A stretch of 35,411 nt of DNA from CAYTZH01 sp964442285 (GTDB lineage Bacteria; Myxococcota_A; UBA9160; JAFDET01). The translations under genes and the position numbers were made by a program. A model generated the notes under the pieces. It was given only the letters and a program-made list of their open reading frames with translations. It was not told where the DNA came from and did no database searches. The DNA lies in NCBI GenBank assembly GCA_964442285.1, contig CAYTZH010000046.1:1-35411 (forward strand). Direction: 5' to 3'. This document shows positions 29,931 to 35,411 of the stretch, piece after piece; the first letter of the stretch is position 1; the number at the start of each line of letters is the position of its first letter.

Positions 29931-30188
29931 CTAGAGCCCGAGCTTGTGCATCTTGGCGTAGAGCGTGCGGCGGCCGATGCCCAGGGCGCGAGCAGCGGCC
30001 GAGCGGTTGCCCCGCGTCTCGCGCAGGGCCTGCTCGATGCGCCAGGCCTCGGCCAGGTCGAGCCAGTCGCGCAGCGGCAGCGTGCGACCTTCCTGGGCGG
30101 CGTGGCGAAGGATCTCTTCGAAGGCGGCCGCCAGCGCACGGGGCGTGGTCGTCGCGCTCCGGGTCTCCGGCTCCGAATCGCGCTGCAT
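29931..30188 (-). CDS. Stand-alone Fis-type (HTH_8) DNA-binding protein
   Basis: From the ATG at 30188 the product is 85 residues. It ends in a Fis/NtrC-type HTH: WRIEQALRETRGNRSAAARALGIGRRTLYAKMHKLGL. The preceding helix pair (LAAAFEEILRHAAQEGRTLPLRDWLDLAEAW) resembles the Fis dimerisation helices. No sigma-54-interacting AAA+ or receiver domain is attached, and the upstream sequence in this frame shows weaker coding character. An alternative GTG at 30323 would give 130 residues. Encoded divergently from the sigma-54-driven PII-glnA genes, it may bind their enhancer region or be the tail of a lost NtrC. The function is inferred. Confidence 0.72.
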   Translation of the reverse strand: MQRDSEPETRSATTTPRALAAAFEEILRHAAQEGRTLPLRDWLDLAEAWRIEQALRETRGNRSAAARALGIGRRTLYAKMHKLGL

Positions 30189-30352
30189 CGCGTTCTCGAG
30201 GTGATGAGTCTCCACGTCCCCATGCCAGTGCAAGGGCCGTTCCCACGCGGTCCCGCCCAGCGCTTCCAGCCGGCCGTGAAGTGTGCGGCCCACTGCACAG
30301 ACCCCGGGCAGCAGGGTGACCACAGCGTGGGCAGTGGGGGGTCGGGACCGGG

Positions 30353-30387
30353 CCGAAACCGGCTCAGAGGCCGTTTCGGGCCGAAAA
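30353..30387. promoter_or_regulatory. Repeated CCGAAA / TTTCGG motif upstream of the PII-glnA sigma-54 promoter
   Basis: CCGAAAC at 30353-30359, GTTTCGG at 30373-30379 and CCGAAAAC at 30381-30388 form two dyads. The inner one, TTTCGG-G-CCGAAA (30374-30386), is perfect. They end 15-17 nt before the -24 element. A dimeric regulator such as the nearby Fis-type protein could bind here; this is untested. Confidence 0.4.
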
Positions 30388-30402
30388 CCCGCCCGCGCAG
30401 GG

Positions 30403-30418
30403 CGGCACGGGGGTTGCT
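30403..30418 (+). promoter_or_regulatory. Sigma-54 promoter of the PII-glnA genes
   Basis: CGGCAC-GGGGG-TTGCT differs from the -24/-12 consensus only at the first base. Spacing GG to GC is correct. Expected start is near 30429, about 115 nt before the PII start codon. Confidence 0.8.
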
Positions 30419-30543
30419 ACCGCAGAGGGCCAGCGGTCGGGAGTCGCCGTGCTTCGGCGCAAATCCCGGACGTGGTACGGTGTGCTGGCTCTCGCACAGT
30501 CGGCGCTCGCGCCGCACACCGACAAGCCATGAAGGAGCGCGGC

Positions 30544-30882
30544 ATGCGCAAGGTCGAAGCGATCATCAAGCCGTTCAAGCTGGACGAGGTCAAGGACGCC
30601 CTGAACGCCGTCGGCATCCAGGGCATGACGGTCAGCGAGGTCAAGGGGTTCGGGCGCCAGAAGGGCCACACGGAGCTCTATCGGGGGGCCGAGTACGTCG
30701 TCGACTTCCTGCCCAAGATCAAGGTCGAGATCGCGGTCAGCGACGACATGGCGGACAAGGCCGTCCAGGCCATCGTGGAGGCGGCCAACACCGGTCGCAT
30801 CGGAGACGGCAAGATCTTCGTGCTCCCGATGGAAGAGGTCATCCGCATCCGCACGGGCGAGCGCGGCGGCGAAGCCGTCTAG
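30544..30882 (+). CDS. glnB: Nitrogen regulatory protein PII (GlnB type)
   Basis: This is a 112-residue trimeric signal protein that senses 2-oxoglutarate, ATP/ADP and glutamine and controls nitrogen assimilation. MRKVEAIIKPFKLDEVKDAL, the T-loop GRQKGHTELYRGAEY with the uridylylation site Y51, and the C-terminal IGDGKIFVLPMEEVIRIRTGERG are fully conserved. GAAGGAG at 30531-30537 supports the ATG at 30544; an upstream in-frame ATG at 30529 lacks a ribosome site. It is followed 54 nt later by glnA and shares its sigma-54 promoter. A second PII gene lies at 33882. Confidence 0.96.
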   Translation: MRKVEAIIKPFKLDEVKDALNAVGIQGMTVSEVKGFGRQKGHTELYRGAEYVVDFLPKIKVEIAVSDDMADKAVQAIVEAANTGRIGDGKIFVLPMEEVIRIRTGERGGEAV

Positions 30883-30936
30883 CCCGCCGGTTCCCCCTAC
30901 CCCCAATTCAAGCAAGCAGAGAAGGAAGGCGAGAGT

Positions 30937-32352
30937 ATGGATCCCAAAGCGGCACTGGCGTACGCCAAGAAGAACGGGGCGGTCATGGTCGACCTCCGGT
31001 TCACCGACTGGCCCGGCACCTGGCAGCACTGCTGCTATCCGATCGATCAGATCGACGAGTCCACCTTCGAGGACGGCATGGGCTTCGACGGCTCGTCGAT
31101 CCGCGGCTGGCAGTCGATCAACGAGAGCGACATGCTCATGGTCCCGGACGCCTCGACCGCCTTCATGGATCCCTTCTACAAGCACCCGACGCTGGTGCTG
31201 CTCTGCAACATCGTGGATCCCATCACCCGCGAGCGCTACTCGCGCGACCCGCGTTACATCGCCATCAAGGCCGAGAAGTATCTCGAGCAGACGGGGATCG
31301 GCGACACGGCGTACTTCGGGCCGGAGGCCGAGTTCTTCATCTTCGACGACGCCCGCTTCAGCACGGGCAACGACCACGGCTTCTACAAGGTCGACTCGGT
31401 CGAGGGCAACTGGAACTCGGCCCGCGAGGAGGAGGGCGGCAACCTCGCCTTCAAGCCCCGCGCCCAGGAGGGCTACTTCCCGTGCCCGCCCCTGGACAAG
31501 CTCCAGGATCTGCGCACCGAGATGGTGCTCGTGATGCAGAAGCTCGGCATCGAGGTCGAGGCCCAGCACCACGAAGTGGCGACCGCCGGCCAGGCCGAGA
31601 TCGACATGAAGTTCGACACGATGGTCGACATGGCCGACAAGCTGCTCAAGTACAAGTACGTGGTGAAGATGGTGGCCCAGCAGAACGGCCGGACCGCCAC
31701 CTTCATGCCGAAGCCCATCTTCGAGGGCAACGGCTCGGGCATGCACACCCATCAGTCCATCTGGAAGGACGGCAACCCGCTGTTCGCGGGCAGCGGCTAC
31801 GCCGGCCTCTCCGAGCTGGGCCTCTACTACATCGGGGGCATCCTGAAGCACTCGCGGGCGCTGGCGGCGTTCACGAACCCGACCACCAACTCGTACAAGC
31901 GCCTCACGCCGGGCTTCGAGGCCCCGGTGAACCTGGCGCTCTCGAGCCGCAACCGGTCCGCCTCGTGCCGCATCCCGATGTACTCGGCGAGCCCCAAGGC
32001 CAAGCGGGTGGAGGTCCGCTATCCGGATCCCTCCTGCAACCCGTACCTGGCCTTCGCGGCCATGCTCATGGCGGGCCTCGACGGGATCGAGAACAAGATC
32101 GATCCGGGCGAGCCCCTCGACAAGAACATCTACGCCCTCTCGCCGGAGGAGGCCAAGGGCATCCCGTCGATGCCGAAGATGCTCGACGAGGCCCTCGAGG
32201 AGCTCGAGGGGGACCACGAGTTCCTGCTCAAGGGCGACGTGTTCACCCAGGACGCCATCGAGGCGTGGATCAGCTACAAGCGCGAGGAGGAGTCGAACCC
32301 GGTGCGGCTCCGCCCGCATCCCCACGAGTTCGAGCTCTACTTCGACATCTAG
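30937..32352 (+). CDS. glnA: Glutamine synthetase, type I
   Basis: This is a full-length 471-residue GSI, the ammonium-assimilating enzyme (glutamate + NH3 + ATP to glutamine). Present are GMGFDGSSIRGWQSINESDM, the metal/substrate block GPEAEFFIFD, FMPKPIFEGNGSGMHTHQS, NRSASCRIP and VRYPDPSCNPYLAFAAMLMAG. The adenylylation region DKNIYALSPEE carries Y399, so control by GlnE-type adenylylation is likely. AAGGAAGGCGAG precedes the ATG. It is co-transcribed with the upstream PII gene and ends at a strong hairpin. Confidence 0.98.
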   Translation: MDPKAALAYAKKNGAVMVDLRFTDWPGTWQHCCYPIDQIDESTFEDGMGFDGSSIRGWQSINESDMLMVPDASTAFMDPFYKHPTLVLLCNIVDPITRERYSRDPRYIAIKAEKYLEQTGIGDTAYFGPEAEFFIFDDARFSTGNDHGFYKVDSVEGNWNSAREEEGGNLAFKPRAQEGYFPCPPLDKLQDLRTEMVLVMQKLGIEVEAQHHEVATAGQAEIDMKFDTMVDMADKLLKYKYVVKMVAQQNGRTATFMPKPIFEGNGSGMHTHQSIWKDGNPLFAGSGYAGLSELGLYYIGGILKHSRALAAFTNPTTNSYKRLTPGFEAPVNLALSSRNRSASCRIPMYSASPKAKRVEVRYPDPSCNPYLAFAAMLMAGLDGIENKIDPGEPLDKNIYALSPEEAKGIPSMPKMLDEALEELEGDHEFLLKGDVFTQDAIEAWISYKREEESNPVRLRPHPHEFELYFDI

Positions 32353-32377
32353 TCGGAGCGGAGCCGTCCCGGAACGC

Positions 32378-32409
32378 GAGGGCCCCGCGGCGACCGCCGC
32401 GGGGCCCTC
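32378..32409. terminator. Terminator hairpin after glnA
   Basis: GAGGGCCCCGCGGCG pairs perfectly with CGCCGCGGGGCCCTC, a stem of about 14 bp with a tight loop around GACC, followed by CTGCGTTTCC. It lies 26 nt after glnA, at the convergent junction with the acyltransferase gene. Confidence 0.75.
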
Positions 32410-32423
32410 CTGCGTTTCCGGGC

Positions 32424-33818
32424 CTAGCTGGCGGCGAGCAGGGCCTGGAAGGCGTCCTCGATGCCCGCCTGGAGCTTCTCGACGTCCGGCAGCAGCGCGG
32501 CGTCGGCCAGCGTGCCCACGTGCAGGACGCCGTCGTAGGAGAAGACGGCGACGCCCAGGCTCAGGTCGCCCGCGAGGGGCACGATCGGGTAGAGGGCCTC
32601 GACGCGGGCGCGTCCCAGGTAGCGGGTCTCCCGTGGGCCGGGCACGTTGGTCACAACCAGGTTGGCGAGGCCGCGGATGCGCAGGCTGCGCCCGAGGAGC
32701 GCCAGCAGGGGCGGCGGGACGTCGTCGAGGGCCGCCAGCAGGGCGTCCATGCCGGCCCAGGCGGAGGTGTCCTTGAGCTGGCGGGTGATCGCGCGGGTGG
32801 CCACGAGCCGCGGCACCTCCTCGACGGGATCGACGGCCAGGGGGACGAGCATCCCCGAGATGCGGTTGCCCAGGGCGCCGACCTCCTCGGCGGAGCGGAG
32901 GCTGACCGGAACGAGGGCGACGAGCTCGAGCCCGCGGGTGCGGACGCCGGACGCCACCAGGTAGCGGCGCAGACCCCCTGCGATGGCGCACAGCACCACG
33001 TCGTTGACGGTGCCGCCACGGACCCGCCGGATGCGGCGCACGCCGTCCATGGGAAGCCGCGTGAAGGCCAGGGTGCGGCGCGGGCCCACCGGACCGTTCC
33101 ACGGCATGGGGATCACGTCCCGCCCGGCCAGGCGCACGGCGGTCCAGGCGGCCGCGCGCAGCCGCTCCACGGTGCTGCGGGCGGCGACGGGCCCGGCCAG
33201 GGCTCGCAGGCGTCCGGCCACGGAGGCGGTGCCGCGACGGGCGCCGTCCAGCAGCGCGCTGCCCAGTCGCAGACCCGCCCCGGGCAGCGGCGGGGCCGGC
33301 GACATCGCGGTGTGGGCGAAGCCGGCGGCGGGCCGCTCGTCCAGCAGCACCTCCAGCAGCTGCGCCCCGGCCACGCCGTCGATCATGCAGTGGTGGACCT
33401 TCTGCAGGACGGCCGAACGGCCGCCGTCGAGGCCCTCGATGAGGTGCATCTCCCAGAGCGGTCGGCTTCGATCGAGGGGCAGCTGCAGGAGCGCCGTCAG
33501 CGTCTCGACCAGCTCGCCCATGCCGCCCGGCGCGGGGAGCGACCAGCGCCGGATGTGGTTGCGGACGTCGAAGTCCGGGTCGTCCTCCCAGGTGGGGTGA
33601 CCCAGCGACCCGGGTACCGGGACGGCGCGCTGGCCGTAGCGCCGCATGCGCGGCAGGCGGCTCGCCACCCGCTGGGCCAGCTCGTCGGCCTCGAGGGGCC
33701 CGTCGACCACGGCCACGCAGCCGATGTGGAGCAGTGCGCCGGGCCGTTCGAGATAGAGGAATCCCGCGTCCCGCGTGCTCATCCGCCGCGCGGGCCCACG
33801 GACCTGGACCGGGCTCAT
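32424..33818 (-). CDS. Wax ester synthase / diacylglycerol acyltransferase (WS/DGAT family)
   Basis: The 464-residue enzyme has the catalytic HHxxxDG motif in QKVHHCMIDGVAG (H142-G148). The N-terminal STRDAGFLYLE, FDVRNHIRRWSLP and C-terminal LANLVVTNVPGPRE are family signatures. It esterifies fatty acyl-CoA with fatty alcohol or diacylglycerol, making storage wax ester or triacylglycerol. GAGGGA upstream of 33818 supports the start. It lies 63 nt downstream of a sigma-54-driven PII gene on the same strand with no terminator seen between, so it may be read from that promoter. Confidence 0.88.
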   Translation of the reverse strand: MSPVQVRGPARRMSTRDAGFLYLERPGALLHIGCVAVVDGPLEADELAQRVASRLPRMRRYGQRAVPVPGSLGHPTWEDDPDFDVRNHIRRWSLPAPGGMGELVETLTALLQLPLDRSRPLWEMHLIEGLDGGRSAVLQKVHHCMIDGVAGAQLLEVLLDERPAAGFAHTAMSPAPPLPGAGLRLGSALLDGARRGTASVAGRLRALAGPVAARSTVERLRAAAWTAVRLAGRDVIPMPWNGPVGPRRTLAFTRLPMDGVRRIRRVRGGTVNDVVLCAIAGGLRRYLVASGVRTRGLELVALVPVSLRSAEEVGALGNRISGMLVPLAVDPVEEVPRLVATRAITRQLKDTSAWAGMDALLAALDDVPPPLLALLGRSLRIRGLANLVVTNVPGPRETRYLGRARVEALYPIVPLAGDLSLGVAVFSYDGVLHVGTLADAALLPDVEKLQAGIEDAFQALLAAS

Positions 33819-33881
33819 GACTCGTCCCTCGGCCCGTCGACGCCTCCGACGCGGGCGTTCGGGTTGATCGCCGGGAGGCGG

Positions 33882-34223
33882 CTAGGAGAGGGCTTCTTCT
33901 CCCCGCTCGCCGGTTCGGATGCGGATGGCATCGAGCACCGGAGAGACGAAGATCTTGCCGTCGCCGATGTTCCCGGTGGACGCGGCCTCCACCAGGGTCA
34001 GCACCACCTTCTCCGCGAGCTCGTCGTTGCAGATGAGCTCGAGCCGCAGCTTGGGCAGGAACTCGGAGATGTACTCGGCGCCGCGGTAGAGCTCGGTGTG
34101 GCCCTTCTGGCGCCCGTGTCCCTTCACCTCGCTGACGGTCATGCCCTGGATGCCGATGCTGGCCAGGGCCTCCTTGGCGTCGTCGAGCTTGAAGGGTTTG
34201 ATGATCGCTTCGACCTTCTTCAT
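33882..34223 (-). CDS. glnB: Nitrogen regulatory protein PII, second copy (GlnK-like)
   Basis: This 113-residue PII paralogue of the gene at 30544 has the same MKKVEAIIKPFKLDDAKEAL start, T-loop GRQKGHTELYRGAEY with Y51, and IGDGKIFVSPVLDAIRIRTGERG. The C-terminus and residues 50-75 (ISEFLPKLRLELICNDELAEKV) differ from the first copy, so it is not a recent duplicate. GlnK proteins are usually paired with amtB; no ammonium transporter is here, so the GlnB or GlnK name is arbitrary. It is driven by its own sigma-54 promoter at 34269. GAGGAG precedes the ATG at 34223. Confidence 0.95.
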   Translation of the reverse strand: MKKVEAIIKPFKLDDAKEALASIGIQGMTVSEVKGHGRQKGHTELYRGAEYISEFLPKLRLELICNDELAEKVVLTLVEAASTGNIGDGKIFVSPVLDAIRIRTGERGEEALS

Positions 34224-34268
34224 GGCGGGTCTCCTCGGCTGATCCCTGTGTGCCGCCCACTCCTCCTC

Positions 34269-34283
34269 GCAACCCGCGTGCCA
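34269..34283 (-). promoter_or_regulatory. Sigma-54 promoter of the second PII gene
   Basis: On the minus strand TGGCAC-GCGGG-TTGC is a full match to the -24/-12 element (34283 down to 34269). Expected start is near 34257, about 34 nt before the ATG. Confidence 0.85.
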
Positions 34284-34312
34284 GCGCGAGCGTGCCGGGA
34301 ACGGCCCGCAGC

Positions 34313-34328
34313 GTGCCGATCCGGGCAC
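34313..34328. promoter_or_regulatory. Small dyad between the two divergent sigma-54 promoters
   Basis: GTGCCGATCCGGGCAC has 5-bp perfect arms GTGCC / GGCAC. It sits between the promoters at 34269 (-) and 34410 (+) and might be a shared activator site. The arms are short, so chance is not excluded. Confidence 0.25.
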
Positions 34329-34409
34329 GGCGCGCCCAAGCCTTGGTCAACTTCGCGTCCAGATCCTGGGCGAATCCGCCTTCCGCTCCGCGCAGCGGTC
34401 TCCCCGCGC

Positions 34410-34424
34410 TGGCACGGGCCTTGC
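34410..34424 (+). promoter_or_regulatory. Sigma-54 promoter of the ACT-domain gene
   Basis: TGGCAC-GGGCC-TTGC matches the -24/-12 consensus in full. Expected start is near 34436, about 20 nt before the ATG at 34457, with GAGGGGGAAGGG as ribosome binding site. Confidence 0.85.
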
Positions 34425-34456
34425 CTACAGCCTGTTCCCAGGCGAGGGGGAAGGGA

Positions 34457-35053
34457 ATGGATGTTCTGACTCGGGAGTTCTCGGCGGGGCGGATTCCGCC
34501 GCGCCCGTCGCTGCTCGACCAGCCGGGCTTCGAGGTCCGCAACGAGGGCGGACAGGCCTACTCGCTGCGGCTCTGGGGGCAGCTGGTGCCGGGCTGGGCG
34601 CGGGGCCTGGCGCTCGGCCTGTACCACGCGGGCATCCGGGTCGAACGCGGCTTTGCCCGAAGGGTAGAGGGCGAGGCCTGGCTGGTGGACTTCGAGGTCG
34701 TGGCGCTCGACGATGCCGTCGACCCGGTCCTGCTCGACTATCTCTCCCTGGCCCGGTCGGGGACACCGGCCGCGATTCCGCGGACCCTGCTGTCGGACTT
34801 CAGCATCTCCCACACGCCGAAGCACGAAGGTGCCCTGCACCTCGAGGTGCGCGCGCCCGATCGGCTGGGCTTCCTCGGCGGCCTGCTCGCCCGCATCGAG
34901 GCGACGGGTCTGTTGCCCGAGGAGATGAGCGTCGACACCCGCGGCACCCCGGTGCTCGACCGCTTCTTCCTGAAGGCCGCGGGGCGCACGGTGCCGGGCG
35001 ACGACCACCGCCGCGCGCTGGAGGCCGAGCTCTCGCGCCTAGTCCTTCGCTAG
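34457..35053 (+). CDS. ACT-domain protein resembling the regulatory end of GlnD, sigma-54 controlled
   Basis: This 198-residue cytoplasmic protein has two ACT-like units. One is around 45-85 (LYHAGIRVERGFARRVEGEAWLVDFEV). The other is at ~125-180 (LHLEVRAPDRLGFLGGLLARIEATGLLPEEMSVDTRGTPVLDRFFL), which is close in pattern to the C-terminal ACT domains of the PII-uridylyltransferase GlnD. No nucleotidyltransferase or HD domain is present. Its own sigma-54 promoter and divergence from a PII gene suggest it binds an amino acid such as glutamine and takes part in nitrogen signalling. Role inferred. Its 3' end overlaps dapB by 15 nt. Confidence 0.78.
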   Translation: MDVLTREFSAGRIPPRPSLLDQPGFEVRNEGGQAYSLRLWGQLVPGWARGLALGLYHAGIRVERGFARRVEGEAWLVDFEVVALDDAVDPVLLDYLSLARSGTPAAIPRTLLSDFSISHTPKHEGALHLEVRAPDRLGFLGGLLARIEATGLLPEEMSVDTRGTPVLDRFFLKAAGRTVPGDDHRRALEAELSRLVLR

Positions 35054-35411
35054 ACCCAGCACGTCGGCCATGGCGTAGAGTCCTGGCGCGCGCTCGCGCA
35101 CCCAGGCGGCCGCGCGCACCGCGCCGCGGGCGAAGTGGTCGCGCGTCGCCGCGCGGTGTCCCAGCTCGAGCCGCTCGCCCGCACCCACGAACCAGACGGC
35201 GTGCTCCCCGGGGTTGTCGCCGCCGCGCAGGGTCTGCACGCCGATCGTCCCCGGGGCGCGTGGGCCGGTGTCGCCCTCGCGAGCGAGGACCAGGCGCCCT
35301 TCGGCGGCGATGCCGCGGCCCGCGGCCGCCTGCTCCGCCAGCCACAGGGCGGTGCCGCTCGGCGCGTCGCGCTTGGCGGCGTGGTGGAGCTCGAAGAGCT
35401 CGGCGTCGTAG
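35039..35411 (-). CDS. dapB: 4-hydroxy-tetrahydrodipicolinate reductase, C-terminal part (truncated by window edge)
   Basis: The last ~123 residues of DapB are read from the window end. ELHHAAKRDAPSGTAL carries the active-site His-His and Lys that bind and protonate the substrate. LRGGDNPGEHAVWFVGAGERLELGHRA and the terminal GLYAMADVLGL are equally diagnostic. DapB reduces the dapA product in lysine and diaminopimelate synthesis. The N-terminal NAD(P)H-binding half lies beyond the window. The gene is convergent with the ACT-domain gene. Confidence 0.95.
   Translation of the reverse strand, partial: YDAELFELHHAAKRDAPSGTALWLAEQAAAGRGIAAEGRLVLAREGDTGPRAPGTIGVQTLRGGDNPGEHAVWFVGAGERLELGHRAATRDHFARGAVRAAAWVRERAPGLYAMADVLGLAKD

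Noticed and set aside
30189..30323. N-terminal extension of the Fis-type protein to a GTG at 30323
   Set aside because: Codon third positions are less GC-rich than in the neighbouring genes, the residues have no family resemblance and no ribosome site supports the GTG.
29898..34542. Open frames of roughly 1,400-1,500 codons on both strands across the PII/glnA/acyltransferase region
   Set aside because: The translations are low-complexity shadows of PII, glnA and WS/DGAT genes, which have intact family motifs in other frames.
1..35411. CRISPR arrays, insertion sequences, integrases, toxin-antitoxin pairs or defence genes
   Set aside because: None seen. The only repeats are the small tandem duplications listed, and the only decayed genes are a receptor and a DUF2332 gene, without transposase traces.

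Overview
The window is a very GC-rich, densely coding bacterial chromosome segment. There are no phage genes, insertion sequences or CRISPR arrays. The gene set suggests a Gram-negative of the old Deltaproteobacteria grouping (Myxococcota, Desulfobacterota or Binatota type). Evidence for this is an outer-membrane porin, a decayed TonB-dependent receptor, an MXAN_5187-type protein, a bioBFD operon, a wax-ester-synthase-like enzyme and sigma-54 nitrogen control. The placement is inference; no marker gene here settles it.

Layout. 1-748 is the tail of an ATP synthase operon (atpD end, atpC). 826-1371 encodes a conserved delta-type protein of unknown role. nagA (1489-2667, +) converges on a bioB-bioF-bioD operon (5657-2664, -), which has a BirA-like operator just upstream. 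5749-8648 carries radA, a long-chain polyprenyl diphosphate synthase and a secreted helix-hairpin-helix protein. 8734-11407 is a three-gene BtuF/BtuC/BtuD-type ABC importer, followed by eno and a secreted protein of unknown function. 13598-16942 holds a receiver-HTH regulator whose phospho-acceptor Asp is Ser, a DapA-family aldolase, and a fusion of a PfkB sugar kinase with a KpsF/GutQ-type sugar-phosphate isomerase. A divergent TetR regulator and ferritin-like diiron protein follow (16981-18877), then a universal stress protein and tRNA-Ala(CGC).

19647-23553 looks like an extracytoplasmic-function regulon: ECF sigma factor, ChrR-type cupin anti-sigma, DUF4331 secreted protein and TPR secreted protein. 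It runs directly into a graveyard (23585-24539) with remnants of a TonB-dependent receptor and a DUF2332 protein. 24543-28076 carries a UbiA-like membrane protein, a MobA-like nucleotidyltransferase, ygfZ and a TIGR04282-type glycosyltransferase.

28077-35053 is the most coherent block. Four close matches to the sigma-54 -24/-12 promoter drive an outer-membrane porin, a PII protein plus glnA, a second PII protein followed by a WS/DGAT-family acyltransferase, and a divergent ACT-domain protein. A stand-alone Fis-type HTH gene sits between the porin and the first PII gene. This looks like a nitrogen-limitation locus that couples nitrogen sensing, ammonium assimilation, outer-membrane uptake and possibly storage-lipid synthesis. 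The window ends inside dapB (-).

Several genes have a TAnnnT -10-like element only 6-9 nt upstream of the start codon and no Shine-Dalgarno sequence. This suggests leaderless mRNAs are common in this organism.
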